64,000 nt of DNA from Mycolicibacterium pyrenivorans (GTDB lineage: Bacteria; Actinomycetota; Actinomycetes; Mycobacteriales; Mycobacteriaceae). The position numbers and the translations under genes were made by a program. Every line of letters begins with the position of its first letter. Positions within the stretch are counted from its first letter, which is position 1. Location: NCBI RefSeq assembly GCF_025821625.1, contig NZ_JACKSH010000026.1, positions 80,714 to 144,713 of the forward strand, in the 5' to 3' direction. The notes under the pieces are model-generated. The model made no database searches. It was not told the origin of the DNA and worked only from the letters and a program-made list of their open reading frames with translations. Of the stretch, positions 49,245 to 57,143 are shown piece by piece.

Positions 49245-49537
49245 GGCGTCTCCTCGCGGACCAGCATCTGGGACTGGACGAGTACGCCCAGCGCGTGTAG
49301 GTAGGGGGCCTGCGCGTCGTCATCGATTCCGGCGGCGCGACAGGCGGATCGAGCGTCGGGGTGATCAGCCAGCGAGTTGATCACCTCGACGATCGTCCGG
49401 TTCTTCAGGAACGACAGCTTGCGGGTTCCGAAGTGGTACAGCAGCGCGCCGAAAGGTTCGGGCCGCACCGCCACCTGCGGGTGCAGCCGCCAGCGCAGGT
49501 CCGGGTCGAAGCCGGTCTCCGTCATCGGCTGCGTCAT
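49241..49537 (-). CDS. mftB: mycofactocin peptide chaperone MftB
   Basis: 98 residues from ATG 49537 (MTQPMTETGFDPDLRWRLHPQVAVRPEPFGALLYHFGTRKLSFLK), after GAGGAGC; a longer ORF upstream overlaps mftA and mftR and is rejected. This is the PqqD-like RiPP recognition element that binds MftA and presents it to MftC. Confidence 0.93.
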   Translation of the reverse strand: MTQPMTETGFDPDLRWRLHPQVAVRPEPFGALLYHFGTRKLSFLKNRTIVEVINSLADHPDARSACRAAGIDDDAQAPYLHALGVLVQSQMLVREETP

Positions 49538-49569
49538 GCTCCTCGCGCGAGCGCTCGTCGGCGCCACGG

Positions 49570-49662
49570 TCAGTAGACCCCGCACATCCCGTCGATCGAG
49601 ACTTCCTCGACCAGGCTCTCGGTGACCATCTCTTCGGTCTCCACGTGCTGACTCGGCTCCAT
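49570..49662 (-). CDS. mftA: mycofactocin precursor peptide MftA
   Basis: 30 residues, from MEPSQHVETEEMVTESL to the invariant C-terminus IDGMCGVY. The last two residues (Val-Tyr) become the redox cofactor core. The leader is acidic, as expected for MftB binding. Ribosome site AAGGCAAG precedes ATG 49662. It lies 32 bp upstream of mftB and is divergent from mftR. Confidence 0.97.
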   Translation of the reverse strand: MEPSQHVETEEMVTESLVEEVSIDGMCGVY

Positions 49663-49684
49663 TGATCTTGCCTTTCTGCTGACT

Positions 49685-49702
49685 GGACCCCGGGTAGGGT
49701 CC
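49685..49702. promoter_or_regulatory. inverted repeat in the mftA/mftR intergenic region
   Basis: GGACCC-CGGGTA-GGGTCC, 22 bp upstream of the mftA start and 66 bp from the mftR start. MftR is known to repress mft genes until acyl-CoA binds. This dyad is a candidate site, though its identity as the MftR operator is not established here. Confidence 0.4.
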
Positions 49703-49768
49703 TCGACATTTGTGACGTAGGTCGCTAACAATATGGCATCGGGTGCCTAAACGGAAGGGCGGATTCCG

Positions 49769-50395
49769 GTGGACGCTGCGAAGGGGCGCGTGGGCCGGCG
49801 GCGGTCGACGAGCTGGGAGCACATCAGTGACGTCGCGATCGACCTGTTCATGGCCCGAGGATTCGACGACGTCAGCGTCGACGACGTCGCGACAGCCGCC
49901 GGGATCGCCCGCCGGACGCTGTTCCGCTACTACCCCTCCAAGAGCGCGCTGCCGTGGGGTGACTTCGACGCCCACCTGCAGAACATGCGCGCGTTGCTGG
50001 CCGACCTGGACCCCGAGGTCCCGATCCGCGACGCGCTGCGCACCGCCCTGCTCGCGTTCAACGAGTTCGACGACCCCGACCGACACCGCCAACGGATGCG
50101 GCTGATCCTGGAAACCGAAGCGCTGCAGGCTTATTCGATGACGATGTATGCCGGCTGGCGCGCCGTGGTCGCCGCCTTCGTGGCAAGTCGGATGGGCGTG
50201 GCACCGGTGGATCTGGTGCCACAGACGGTGGCGTGGACCATGCTCGGCGTGGCCCTTGCCGCCTACGGGCACTGGCTCGAAGACGAGCGGGTGTCGCTGC
50301 CCGCCGCGCTGGGCGACGCGTTCGACATGCTCGCTCCCGGTCTGACCGGCCTCGAAATAGGGGTGTCGGAGTCCGGCCACCAACCGCGACGATAG
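49769..50395 (+). CDS. mftR: mycofactocin regulator MftR (TetR family)
   Basis: 208 residues, GTG start. [57 protein letters not shown]. MftR proteins repress the mft operon and respond to long-chain acyl-CoA. The divergent place beside mftA and the conserved RYYPSK segment support the call. The sigma factor gene begins 4 nt later. Confidence 0.92.
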   Translation: MDAAKGRVGRRRSTSWEHISDVAIDLFMARGFDDVSVDDVATAAGIARRTLFRYYPSKSALPWGDFDAHLQNMRALLADLDPEVPIRDALRTALLAFNEFDDPDRHRQRMRLILETEALQAYSMTMYAGWRAVVAAFVASRMGVAPVDLVPQTVAWTMLGVALAAYGHWLEDERVSLPAALGDAFDMLAPGLTGLEIGVSESGHQPRR

Positions 50396-50399
50396 AGGT

Positions 50400-50924
50400 G
50401 TGAGCGCCGAACCGAATGGTGACAACGCTCCACGAGCACTGCTAGCGCTCTATGACGAAGCCCTGCCGGCCGTATACGGGTACTTCGCCAGGCGCTGCGG
50501 TGACCGTGGAACGGCGGAGGACCTCACCTCGGAGACCTTTCTGGCGGCCATGGACGCTGCCAGAAAGGAGGCGCCGCCACCGCTCACGGTGCCGTGGCTG
50601 ATCGGGGTGGCGCGCCACAAACTGGCCGACCACTACCGCAGACGCCACGACCGGTTCACGACACCGGTGGCCGAACTCCCCGAGCCGGTCGATCCCGCCG
50701 ACGACTGGGATGTCGAGCTGGATCGGATCGTCGCCGAGCAGGTTCTGGCTCGCCTCCCCGAACAGCACCGCACCGTGCTGGCGCTGCGCTACCTCGACGA
50801 CTGCTCGGTGCCGGAGTGCGCCGAACTGATCGGCCGCACCATCCACGCCACCGAGGCGCTGCTGGTGCGGGCCCGCAAGGCGTTCCGGGCTCAGTACCCA
50901 CGAGTGGAAGGAGGGATGCCGTGA
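50400..50924 (+). CDS. ECF-type RNA polymerase sigma factor
   Basis: 174 residues from GTG 50400. Region 2: LYDEALPAVYGYFARRCGDRGTAEDLTSETFLAAMDAAR and VPWLIGVARHKLADHYRR. Region 4: LDRIVAEQVLARLPEQHRTVLALRYLDDCSVPECAELIGRTIHATEALLVRARKAFR. The next gene overlaps by 4 nt but is not a membrane anti-sigma factor. ECF subgroup not assigned. It could be co-transcribed with mftR (4-nt gap). Confidence 0.85.
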   Translation: MSAEPNGDNAPRALLALYDEALPAVYGYFARRCGDRGTAEDLTSETFLAAMDAARKEAPPPLTVPWLIGVARHKLADHYRRRHDRFTTPVAELPEPVDPADDWDVELDRIVAEQVLARLPEQHRTVLALRYLDDCSVPECAELIGRTIHATEALLVRARKAFRAQYPRVEGGMP

Positions 50925-52204
50925 ACAACGATCACGATCCGCTGGACGTGCTGCGCACCGGCGACCTTCCGCTCGACCCGGATCCCGCATTCGCCGCCCG
51001 ATTGCGGGCGCGCCTCGAAGCGGCCGCGAGATTGTTCGAACAGCAACCAGATCGAACGCAAGGAGTGATCATGAGCGGCACCGACACCGCAATCGCCGAG
51101 TTGACCGAGCCCGCCGCCATCTTGCGGTCCGCCGTAGTCCCGTACCTGACCGTCGCCGACGCCCGTGCCGCGATCCGCTGGTACATCGACGTGTTCGACG
51201 CCGAACTCGTGGGCGACGCAGTCGAAATGGACGACGGCCGGATCGGCCACGCTGAGCTGGCGTTGGCCGACGGTGTGCTCTACCTTGCCGACGAGTACCC
51301 TGAGATCGGTTTGAAAGCACCCTCGCCGCAGGCAGTTTCGGTGAGCCTGATGCTCGCGGTGACCTCCACCGACGAGACTCTCCGGCTAGCCAGAGACCAT
51401 GGTGCGCAGGTTCAGCGCGAGCCCTACGAGAACTACGGTGCGCGCAATGCCGCTCTCGTCGACCCGTTCGGGCACCGCTGGATGCTGACCGGACCCGTCA
51501 CCGGCGCCGCCGTCCCGATCCAGCACGGTGACGTCGGATATGTCTCGGTGTGGACGCCGGACGCGCAACGGGCTGCGGACTTCTACGGCCATGTGCTGGG
51601 CTGGGCCGTCGACCCCGCGACGCACATGGTGACGAACACCGGTCAGCGCATCGGGATCGACTCGGCGCCCGACAAGCACACGTTGTTCTGCTGCTACGCG
51701 GTGACGGATCTCGACGGCGCGCGAGACAGCATCCTGTTCGGCGGCGGAAGTGTGGGCGAGGTTGTCGATTTCGGCTTCGGCGCGGTGCTGCGGGCGACGG
51801 ATCCGCAGGGCGTCGAGTTCGGGGTGTACCGGCCCACATCCGCAGAGCTGCGGCCGTTGCTCAACGGCGGCGGGCACGGCGAGCTGTCCTACATCACCCA
51901 CCAGGTGCCGGATTCGACCGTCTTCAAGGCGTTCTACAGCGGTCTGCTGTTCTGGACGTACGAGCCGGGCCGGATCGACGACGGCTGGAGTGTCGTGGGC
52001 GCCCATCCGATGTCGGGCGCCGCGGGCGGCAACGCGACGGCCGTCACCGTTCCGATGTGGACGGTCGATGACATCGACGCAGCCGTGTCGCGGGTGCGGG
52101 AGGCGGGCGGCGCCGTGATCGAGGAGCCGTCGCAGCAGTCCTACGGAGAGTCCGCGCTGTGCACCGACGATCAGGGCACGCGGTTCTATCTGGGGCAGTT
52201 CTAG
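50921..52204 (+). CDS. VOC (glyoxalase/bleomycin-resistance fold) protein coupled to a sigma factor
   Basis: 427 residues if translated from GTG 50921 (GTGA overlap with the sigma gene). The first ~45 residues ([38 protein letters not shown]) are charged and helical; an internal ATG at 51071 would give the VOC part alone. Three VOC-like modules follow: [52 protein letters not shown]; and [20 protein letters not shown]. Function unknown. The helical N-terminus could contact the sigma factor, but this is inference. Confidence 0.75.
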   Translation: MNNDHDPLDVLRTGDLPLDPDPAFAARLRARLEAAARLFEQQPDRTQGVIMSGTDTAIAELTEPAAILRSAVVPYLTVADARAAIRWYIDVFDAELVGDAVEMDDGRIGHAELALADGVLYLADEYPEIGLKAPSPQAVSVSLMLAVTSTDETLRLARDHGAQVQREPYENYGARNAALVDPFGHRWMLTGPVTGAAVPIQHGDVGYVSVWTPDAQRAADFYGHVLGWAVDPATHMVTNTGQRIGIDSAPDKHTLFCCYAVTDLDGARDSILFGGGSVGEVVDFGFGAVLRATDPQGVEFGVYRPTSAELRPLLNGGGHGELSYITHQVPDSTVFKAFYSGLLFWTYEPGRIDDGWSVVGAHPMSGAAGGNATAVTVPMWTVDDIDAAVSRVREAGGAVIEEPSQQSYGESALCTDDQGTRFYLGQF

Positions 52205-52498
52205 AAGGGTGGTGGGTCGTCGCCGTAATCGGGTTTGATCCGTTGCGCGGCTTCATCTTCGGCTCTCGTCTGTTGGTCGAGGGCGCGTTGTCGTTCGAGG
52301 GCGCGTTGGGTGGCGTTGTATTCACGTTCGGCTTTGATGCGGGCAGCCTGTTCAGCGGCGCGGGTGCGTCGTCGTTTCGGCATCTTGGCCAGGCGGTCCG
52401 GATCTGGTGGCGGCTGCGCCATCGGCGGTAGTTCGGCGGTGGTGGTGTTCCAGGCCGGGAAGAACAACCGACTGCCCGGCACCGTGGTGTAGCGCTGC
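52201..52498 (-). pseudogene. C-terminal end of a DUF222/HNH gene split by the element
   Basis: Minus-strand frame continuing from the core (TTPTG) as [16 protein letters not shown], then a proline-rich hinge and a charged helix ([20 protein letters not shown]) to the stop. This is the C-terminus typical of REP13E12/13E12-type HNH proteins. Its N-terminal part lies at 62498-63900. Joining 63900-62498 to 52498-52201 gives 1701 bp, an exact in-frame 566-residue protein. Without its 5' part it cannot be expressed. It ends convergent with the VOC gene. Confidence 0.9.
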
Positions 52499-52513
52499 CC
52501 GGTCGGGGTTGTC
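52499..52513. other. attL core (direct repeat copy 1)
   Basis: CCGGTCGGGGTTGTC, identical to 62498-62512. On the minus strand it encodes the shared TTPTG of the DUF222 gene, so frame is kept when one core is removed. Serine integrases recombine at a central dinucleotide within such cores. Confidence 0.88.
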
Positions 52514-52834
52514 GAACTGGTGCAACTTGAGGTTCTGGCTGATCCGACAACCGTCGATGACCTGCGGAGGGACGTTCGACGAGAGTCAGCCCAAATCCGC
52601 AGTGCGCTGCGCATCTGGGACCGGGTTCAAATTATTCACGCACGAATAATTTGGGAAGCTCCCAAATCGCTCACGCATGAGCGATTTGAGATCGGCAACG
52701 CACTGCCGATTTGCCCCCGGCCCCGGGGGGCGCACCATGCCGGGTTCACAAACAACTGGCGCGACACGCCGAACGCAGTGCTTCAGGCGGGTGCAGCATC
52801 GGACCCAGAGCAACACCCACATCGAAGGGCCACC
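52514..52834. other. left-end non-coding region of the element
   Basis: 321 bp between attL and the first element gene. It holds the three CAAAT-type palindromes (52628-52713), a CCCCCGG-CCCCGGGGGG GC-hairpin right after them, and the ribosome site of the TOPRIM gene. An ORF is open through it but has no start signal and would be interrupted by strong hairpins, so I treat it as regulatory or cis-acting DNA. Confidence 0.6.
52628..52713. repeat. three consecutive 26-bp palindromes, CAAAT-N16-ATTTG
   Basis: P1 52628-52653: arms CAAATTATTC/GAATAATTTG around ACGCAC. P2 52663-52688: arms CAAATCGCTC/GAGCGATTTG around ACGCAT. P3 52688-52713: GAGATCGGCA/TGCCGATTTG around ACGCAC, with two mismatched pairs. 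Arm ends and the centre ACGCA are conserved while the inner arm bases differ but remain complementary. ATTTGGGA/TCCCAAAT (52649-52667) adds a further dyad between P1 and P2. Confidence 0.85.
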
Positions 52835-53713
52835 GTGACCGACATGACCAGCGCCGAGGTCGGGCTGTCCCGCGCCCACACAGCGGCAGGACAACTGCAG
52901 CGCCACCTGCTCAGGCTGCTGCGCGTTCACGAACGTGACGACATGCTGCCGACGAGCGCCCGGTTTCTCTGGTACGAGCTGGAGACAGAGGGCGTGGTGT
53001 CGAAGGTTCGCACCGGGGCGCGGCGAACCGACCAGAACACCCACGATGCCCTGACCCATCTGCGGGAGGCGGGGCTGATCCCGTGGGACTGGATCGAGGA
53101 CGAGACCCGCACCCTCGACGAGTGGATGACCGCGCCGAGCGTCGCCGAGTACGTGACCGACGCGGCGCAGCGCGCCTCAATCGACCGTTGGGACAGTCAG
53201 CCCGCGCCGCTCATCCTGTGCGAGTCGCGGTCGCTGGGCGGTGTGCTGCGCGACCTGGCCGCGACGTACTGTTGTCCGATTGCGTCCACCAATGGGCACA
53301 GTCGAGGCTTCCTGGTGACCAAGGTCGCGCCGATGCTGCTGCCTGATCAGCGAATCCTGTACCTCGGTGACTGGGACCAGTGCGGTCATCAGATCGAGGC
53401 GGCAACCCGATCCACCCTCGCCGAGCACTCCGGTATTGACGAACGTCTCTGGGAGCGTGTCGCGTTGACCACCGAGCAGGTCCACGACCTTGATCTCCCG
53501 GTGATCCTCAAGCCCGACCGCCGGTACAAGCCGCCGCGCTACTTCGACGCCGTCGAGACAGAGGCCCTGGGGCAGGCCAGCATCGTGGAAGCTCTGCGCG
53601 TCCGGCTTGATGAGCTGATGCCTGAGTTGCTTGATGACGTTCTTGAACGCCAGCTGCAGCAGCGCACCGAAGTGGCCGAGCAGTTGCGCGGACTCGTCGA
53701 CGGCACCCAGTGA
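52835..53713 (+). CDS. TOPRIM-like protein of the element
   Basis: 292 residues from GTG 52835 (TDMTSAEVGLSRAHTAAGQ), after GAAGGG. The N-terminal half resembles a DNA-binding helical domain (LLRLLRVHERDDMLPTSARFLWYELETEGVVSK, THLREAGLIPWDWIED). The C-terminal half has LILCESRSLGGVLRDLA with an acidic Glu and ILYLGDWDQCGHQIE with a DxD-like motif, together resembling TOPRIM of Spo11/TopoVI-A-type proteins. A role in DNA cleavage or replication of the element is possible but unproven. Confidence 0.6.
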   Translation: MTDMTSAEVGLSRAHTAAGQLQRHLLRLLRVHERDDMLPTSARFLWYELETEGVVSKVRTGARRTDQNTHDALTHLREAGLIPWDWIEDETRTLDEWMTAPSVAEYVTDAAQRASIDRWDSQPAPLILCESRSLGGVLRDLAATYCCPIASTNGHSRGFLVTKVAPMLLPDQRILYLGDWDQCGHQIEAATRSTLAEHSGIDERLWERVALTTEQVHDLDLPVILKPDRRYKPPRYFDAVETEALGQASIVEALRVRLDELMPELLDDVLERQLQQRTEVAEQLRGLVDGTQ

Positions 53714-54045
53714 TCACCGTCTACTGCGACGACTCCTCGCACGCCGAACGGCGCTGGGAGATCGCCGCTTTCACACAGACCGGCTTCGGCGGGTGGTCTG
53801 CCATCGCGAGCGCGGAGCGTCAGTTGTCGATGTCGAACGGCCTCGAAGTCTTCCTCGCCGACGCCGACCGCTACCTTCCGCAGGACGCCACGGGGACGGC
53901 GGTGCGGATGCGGCATCGCCTGCGATGCAGGATCTGCGGCTGGAACCGGGTCTATCGCGGTGAGACTCTGAAGCCGGTGTTCGACAAGCTCGCCGAGTGT
54001 GGCGTCGACACCATCAGCGTGAAAGCCATTGCTGCTCTACAGTAG
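53710..54045 (+). CDS. small element protein with a CxxC motif, unknown function
   Basis: 111 residues from GTG 53710 (ITVYCDDSSHAERRWEIAAFTQTG), overlapping the TOPRIM stop (GTGA). MRHRLRCRICGWNRVYRG has Cys pairs that could bind metal; the C-terminal half is helical. Such small proteins are frequent in actinophages. No function recognised. Confidence 0.65.
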   Translation: MITVYCDDSSHAERRWEIAAFTQTGFGGWSAIASAERQLSMSNGLEVFLADADRYLPQDATGTAVRMRHRLRCRICGWNRVYRGETLKPVFDKLAECGVDTISVKAIAALQ

Positions 54046-54055
54046 CGGGTAAGCG

Positions 54056-54076
54056 CACGCGGGGATCACCCCCGTG
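54056..54076. terminator. hairpin after the first element genes
   Basis: CACG(C)GGGG, loop ATCA, CCCCCGTG, with one bulged C; just after the stop at 54045 and before the excisionase-like gene. It may separate two transcription units. No T-run. Confidence 0.35.
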
Positions 54077-54129
54077 TAGGTGTCAGACATCCTCCCAGCA
54101 GAGGGCTACTCAGCCTGCCCGGAGGAATC

Positions 54130-54354
54130 ATGGCCCGCCAATCCCACGAAGCACTTCACCATCGCGCCCGTGTCGCCGCCCTGTCCCGCGACCGCGCACC
54201 CGATGATCCCGAACTCATCGAGGCCCGCGAAAGTTATTGGCACGCATCATGGTCCGACCGGGTGAAGAAGCTGGTCGCCGAAGCACCGCCGCTGTGCCGC
54301 GAAGACCTGCAGGAGATCGCCACCCTGCTGAAGATGCGCGTGGTGGACAAGTGA
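54130..54354 (+). CDS. candidate recombination directionality factor (phiRv1 Xis-like)
   Basis: 74 residues, ATG 54130 after GGAGGAATC. The segment HHRARVAALSRDRAPDDPE closely resembles, as I recall it, the phiRv1 excisionase Rv1584c (HHRGRVAALSRSRASDDPE), and the C-terminal APPLxxExxxxIAxLL pattern also fits. That protein binds its serine integrase and switches it to excision. The gene directly precedes the primase-helicase gene (GTGA overlap), similar to phiRv1 order. Confidence 0.6.
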   Translation: MARQSHEALHHRARVAALSRDRAPDDPELIEARESYWHASWSDRVKKLVAEAPPLCREDLQEIATLLKMRVVDK

Positions 54355-56426
54355 GCCCGCCCGGACATGACGGCGGCCCCGAAACCGAAGTCCCGAGGCC
54401 CACCACCACGACCACCCAAGTCGATACCGATGAGCGTACCGCGCGGTGCTCCGACCTCACCACCTTCGTGCACGCGCTCTACGGTGACGGCCGGGGCCGC
54501 TGGTTCACCCCGCTGGGGCACGGCCCGTACTGGCGCGAGGACGGCCAGTACGACCACGAGCACTTCGAAGGCAGTTTCAGCCACGCCTGGCCCCACCAGA
54601 CTCCCGAGAAGATCGCCGAGCTGCTGGTGCGCAAGTCGAAGACCATCGACGTGTACATGTGCGTGTCCCTGATGAAGGCAGGCATCAAGACGTGCAAGAA
54701 GGCCCAGTGCGCCAGTTGCTGTGTGGTGTGGAGTGATTGGGACGGTGACCCGGCTGACACCGAGGAGGTCCTCGACATCGTCCGCGCGCTCGACGGTTTC
54801 GCCGTCTCCTCGGGCACACCCGGGCACCTGCACTGCTACCTGCCGCTGGCCGAGTCGGTCGACGCCGACCAGGCTGAGCGGCTGTGCAGGGCCTTCCAGG
54901 CCCACCTGCCGCCAGGATCGGACAAAGGTAAACACACCGTCGAGAACCTGGTGCGCCCGCCGGGCACGCTGAACCACAAGTCGGTGGCGGCCACCGGCTC
55001 GCCGAGCGCGGTGCGGTGGCTGATCCGGCCCAGCGGGACGCGGTGGGATCCGGCGACGCTGGCCGAGCACCTCGGCGCAGTGAACGGAAAGCCCTGCGCC
55101 GCAGGTGACCCCGAAACTCTCAGATTTGAGACTTTGTCGCCGGTCGACCTGGCCTATCACCCCCTCGTGCAGAAGGCGTTGGACAACGTCACCAACGACC
55201 GCTCCGATGACACCTACCGTGTCGTGGCCGCCTGTAAGGACGACCGGCTCACCCTCGACGAAACACGGTCCGTGGTGGCCAGCCGGGCCGATCTCGCCGA
55301 GCGCCTCGCCGAGCGCACCGACGACGACGTGCAGACCTGCTGGCTCAAGGTGATCGACCGCCAGCAGAAGGATGTGCAGTACACCGGGCCCGTACACGGT
55401 GATCCTGCCTCGAATACGAACCGTGAGCCCGGGCCCGAGTCTGAATCGTCGGACGATGCCACGGTTGACTGGCATACGGTCAGCGGCGGTGCCTTCATCT
55501 TCGACCGGCCCGACACCATCCCGGCGGTGTGGGGCGAGGGCGACGAGGTGTTGTGGGCCGAGGGCGAGTCGCTGATGATCGTGGGTCCGCAGGGACTGGG
55601 TAAGACGACCCTGGAGGGCATGCTCATCGGTGCTCTTTTGGGGCTCAATGATGGTGTCGTCCTTGGCCTTCCAATCGCCGACACCGGACAGCGAATACTA
55701 CTGCTGGCGATGGACCGGCCCCACCAGATCGGCCGGTCGCTCAAGCGCCAGTTCACTGAGGACACCGACCGTCAAGTACTCGACGGGCGACTGGTGATCC
55801 GGCCCGGGCCACCGCCGGGAGACCTTGCGAAGAACCCCGCCCTGATGGTGGCGATGGCCGTCGACCTGGGCTGCGGTGTCGTGTTCGTGGACAGCGTGAA
55901 GGACGCGGCCATCGGGCTGTCTGACGATGAGGTCGGGGCGAGCTACAACCGTGCCCGTCAGCACGTCACGGCGGCAGGCATCCAGCACTGCGACCTCCAC
56001 CACACCAAGAAGCTCACCGACGGCACCATCGCCGACGCCTACGGTTCGACATGGCTCACGTCGGGCTGCGGCTCGGTCATCATGCTCACCGGGGAGCCCG
56101 GCGACCCGCTGGTCGGATTCAGGCACGCCAAGATTCCCGCCGCCGAGGTCGGCCCGTTCCGGTTGTCGCACGACCAGACCCGTGGACTGCTGGCCATCGA
56201 TTACCAGGTTGATCTGATCGACCTGGTGCGCCAACAGGAGGCCAACGGGATCACCGCGATGGGCGCGGCGGGATGCATGTTCAACACCGAGACGCCGACC
56301 AGGGCGCAGTGTGAGAAGGCCCGGCGCAAGCTCGACGCCCTCGTCGACGCCGGGCTCCTGTCGCGCATGGAAGGCACCACAGGTGGGCCCCGGGGCGGCA
56401 CCCCGACGAGTTGGTTCCTGGCATGA
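54351..56426 (+). CDS. primase-helicase replication protein
   Basis: 691 residues from GTG 54351. The N-terminal half resembles a RepB/prim-pol-like primase (KTIDVYMCVSLMKAGIKTCKKAQCASCCVVWSDWDGDP, SSGTPGHLHCYLPL, GKHTVENLVRPPGTLNHKS). The C-terminal half is a RecA-type ATPase (AAA_25) with Walker A MIVGPQGLGKTTLEGML and Walker B GCGVVFVDSVKD. It should start and drive replication of the excised element. A repeat array that looks like an origin starts 5 bp after its stop. phiRv1 has a related gene (Rv1582c). Confidence 0.75.
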   Translation: MSPPGHDGGPETEVPRPTTTTTQVDTDERTARCSDLTTFVHALYGDGRGRWFTPLGHGPYWREDGQYDHEHFEGSFSHAWPHQTPEKIAELLVRKSKTIDVYMCVSLMKAGIKTCKKAQCASCCVVWSDWDGDPADTEEVLDIVRALDGFAVSSGTPGHLHCYLPLAESVDADQAERLCRAFQAHLPPGSDKGKHTVENLVRPPGTLNHKSVAATGSPSAVRWLIRPSGTRWDPATLAEHLGAVNGKPCAAGDPETLRFETLSPVDLAYHPLVQKALDNVTNDRSDDTYRVVAACKDDRLTLDETRSVVASRADLAERLAERTDDDVQTCWLKVIDRQQKDVQYTGPVHGDPASNTNREPGPESESSDDATVDWHTVSGGAFIFDRPDTIPAVWGEGDEVLWAEGESLMIVGPQGLGKTTLEGMLIGALLGLNDGVVLGLPIADTGQRILLLAMDRPHQIGRSLKRQFTEDTDRQVLDGRLVIRPGPPPGDLAKNPALMVAMAVDLGCGVVFVDSVKDAAIGLSDDEVGASYNRARQHVTAAGIQHCDLHHTKKLTDGTIADAYGSTWLTSGCGSVIMLTGEPGDPLVGFRHAKIPAAEVGPFRLSHDQTRGLLAIDYQVDLIDLVRQQEANGITAMGAAGCMFNTETPTRAQCEKARRKLDALVDAGLLSRMEGTTGGPRGGTPTSWFLA

Positions 56427-56656
56427 GGACCGTTCACGGACCGTTCACGGGTTTTGCAAACCCGCAGGTCAAGCGTTCACGCACCCAAACCGTTCACGGA
56501 CCGTTCACGCCCGTTCACGCCAAACCTAAACCCGCAGGTCAAGCGTTCACGCACCCGTTCACGGGCGATCACGCGGGGACCGTTCACGTTCCCTCCTCCT
56601 CTTATAAGAGGAGGGACGTGACGGTGAAGGCCGCTGACACAGGAGCACTGACATGA
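56423..56656 (+). CDS. possible low-complexity ORF spanning the iteron array
   Basis: 77 codons. ATG 56423 overlaps the primase-helicase stop (ATGA) and its own TGA overlaps the next ATG (56653, ATGA), like every other junction downstream to 57346. The product repeats VHGPFT and QAFTHPFT because the CGTTCACG iterons are read in phase. No domain is seen. It may be a coupling ORF whose DNA matters more than its protein. Confidence 0.35.
   Translation: MRTVHGPFTGFANPQVKRSRTQTVHGPFTPVHAKPKPAGQAFTHPFTGDHAGTVHVPSSSYKRRDVTVKAADTGALT
56431..56588. repeat. iteron array: nine CGTTCACG copies, candidate replication origin
   Basis: Exact CGTTCACG at 56431, 56442, 56474, 56491, 56502, 56512, 56544, 56556 and 56581, plus a degenerate CGATCACG at 56566. 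Within it a longer direct repeat (AAACCCGCAGGTCAAG plus CGTTCACGCACCC) occurs at 56458 and 56528, 70 bp apart. Position directly after the replication gene and the spacing in tens of bp fit a plasmid- or satellite-type origin. Confidence 0.7.
56595..56614. repeat. 20-bp perfect palindrome beside the iterons
   Basis: CCTCCTCTTATAAGAGGAGG, with an AT-rich centre (TTATAA) in otherwise GC-rich DNA. It could be a melting site, a nick site or a transcription hairpin, 6 bp after the last iteron. Confidence 0.65.
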
Positions 56657-56862
56657 ACCGCCGGGCACGCCGACAGCACGGTCGGCCATCGCTGACCCCC
56701 GCCGAGATTCAGCGCGTCGCCGCCTGCCCCGACTGTGGGTCCGAGGTGGAGAGCATCCAGGTCGAGCCCGGCGTCTACGAGGTGCTCGTCCGACATGACG
56801 ACAGTTGCCCGTGGCTGGCGGCGTTCGAGCGCGACGGCGGCTGGGGGGTGCGGTTCCGATGA
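56653..56862 (+). CDS. small zinc-finger-like element protein
   Basis: 69 residues, ATG 56653 after AGGAGCACTGAC. CPDCGSEVESIQVEPGVYEVLVRHDDSCPWL suggests a zinc site (CxxC plus a later His/Cys). The basic N-terminus MNRRARRQHGR may bind nucleic acid. Stop overlaps the next ATG. Function unknown. Confidence 0.65.
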   Translation: MNRRARRQHGRPSLTPAEIQRVAACPDCGSEVESIQVEPGVYEVLVRHDDSCPWLAAFERDGGWGVRFR

Positions 56863-57143
56863 TGGACAACGTCACCGACCTCCTCGCCGAGCTGGCGGCC
56901 CACACCCCGGCGCTGCCCGGCGCGCTGTGCCGCGACCACGTCGACGTTTTCGACAGCGAGACGACAGAGGCCGTCGAGGCGGCCATCACGATCTGTGGGA
57001 ACTGCCCGGCCCGCGCCGCCTGCGAACGGTGGTCTACTGCAATGGATCCGCGCAGACTCCTCGGCGTCGTCGCCGGGAAGCACTACAGCCACGACCGGCG
57101 CAACCCCGCGCCGTCGGCAATCGGAAGGACAGCACGACGATGA
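56859..57143 (+). CDS. WhiB-like iron-sulfur protein of the element
   Basis: 94 residues. Four cysteines in WhiB spacing: Cys in GALCRDHVDVFD and CGNCPARAAC, then ERWSTAMDPRRLLGVVAGKH in place of the usual GVWGG turn. WhiB proteins carry a 4Fe-4S cluster and bind the principal sigma factor. Phage WhiB proteins (e.g. of mycobacteriophage TM4) can antagonise host WhiB2. A similar host-control role is plausible but untested. Confidence 0.78.
   Translation: MMDNVTDLLAELAAHTPALPGALCRDHVDVFDSETTEAVEAAITICGNCPARAACERWSTAMDPRRLLGVVAGKHYSHDRRNPAPSAIGRTARR

Noticed and set aside
52514..52834. N-terminal extension of the TOPRIM gene back to 52520
   Set aside because: It would read through three palindromes and a GC hairpin without a ribosome site; GTG 52835 has GAAGGG upstream.
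56431..56588. CRISPR array
   Set aside because: The repeat is only 8 bp and the gaps are irregular (2 to 24 nt); there are no cas genes. Iterons fit better.
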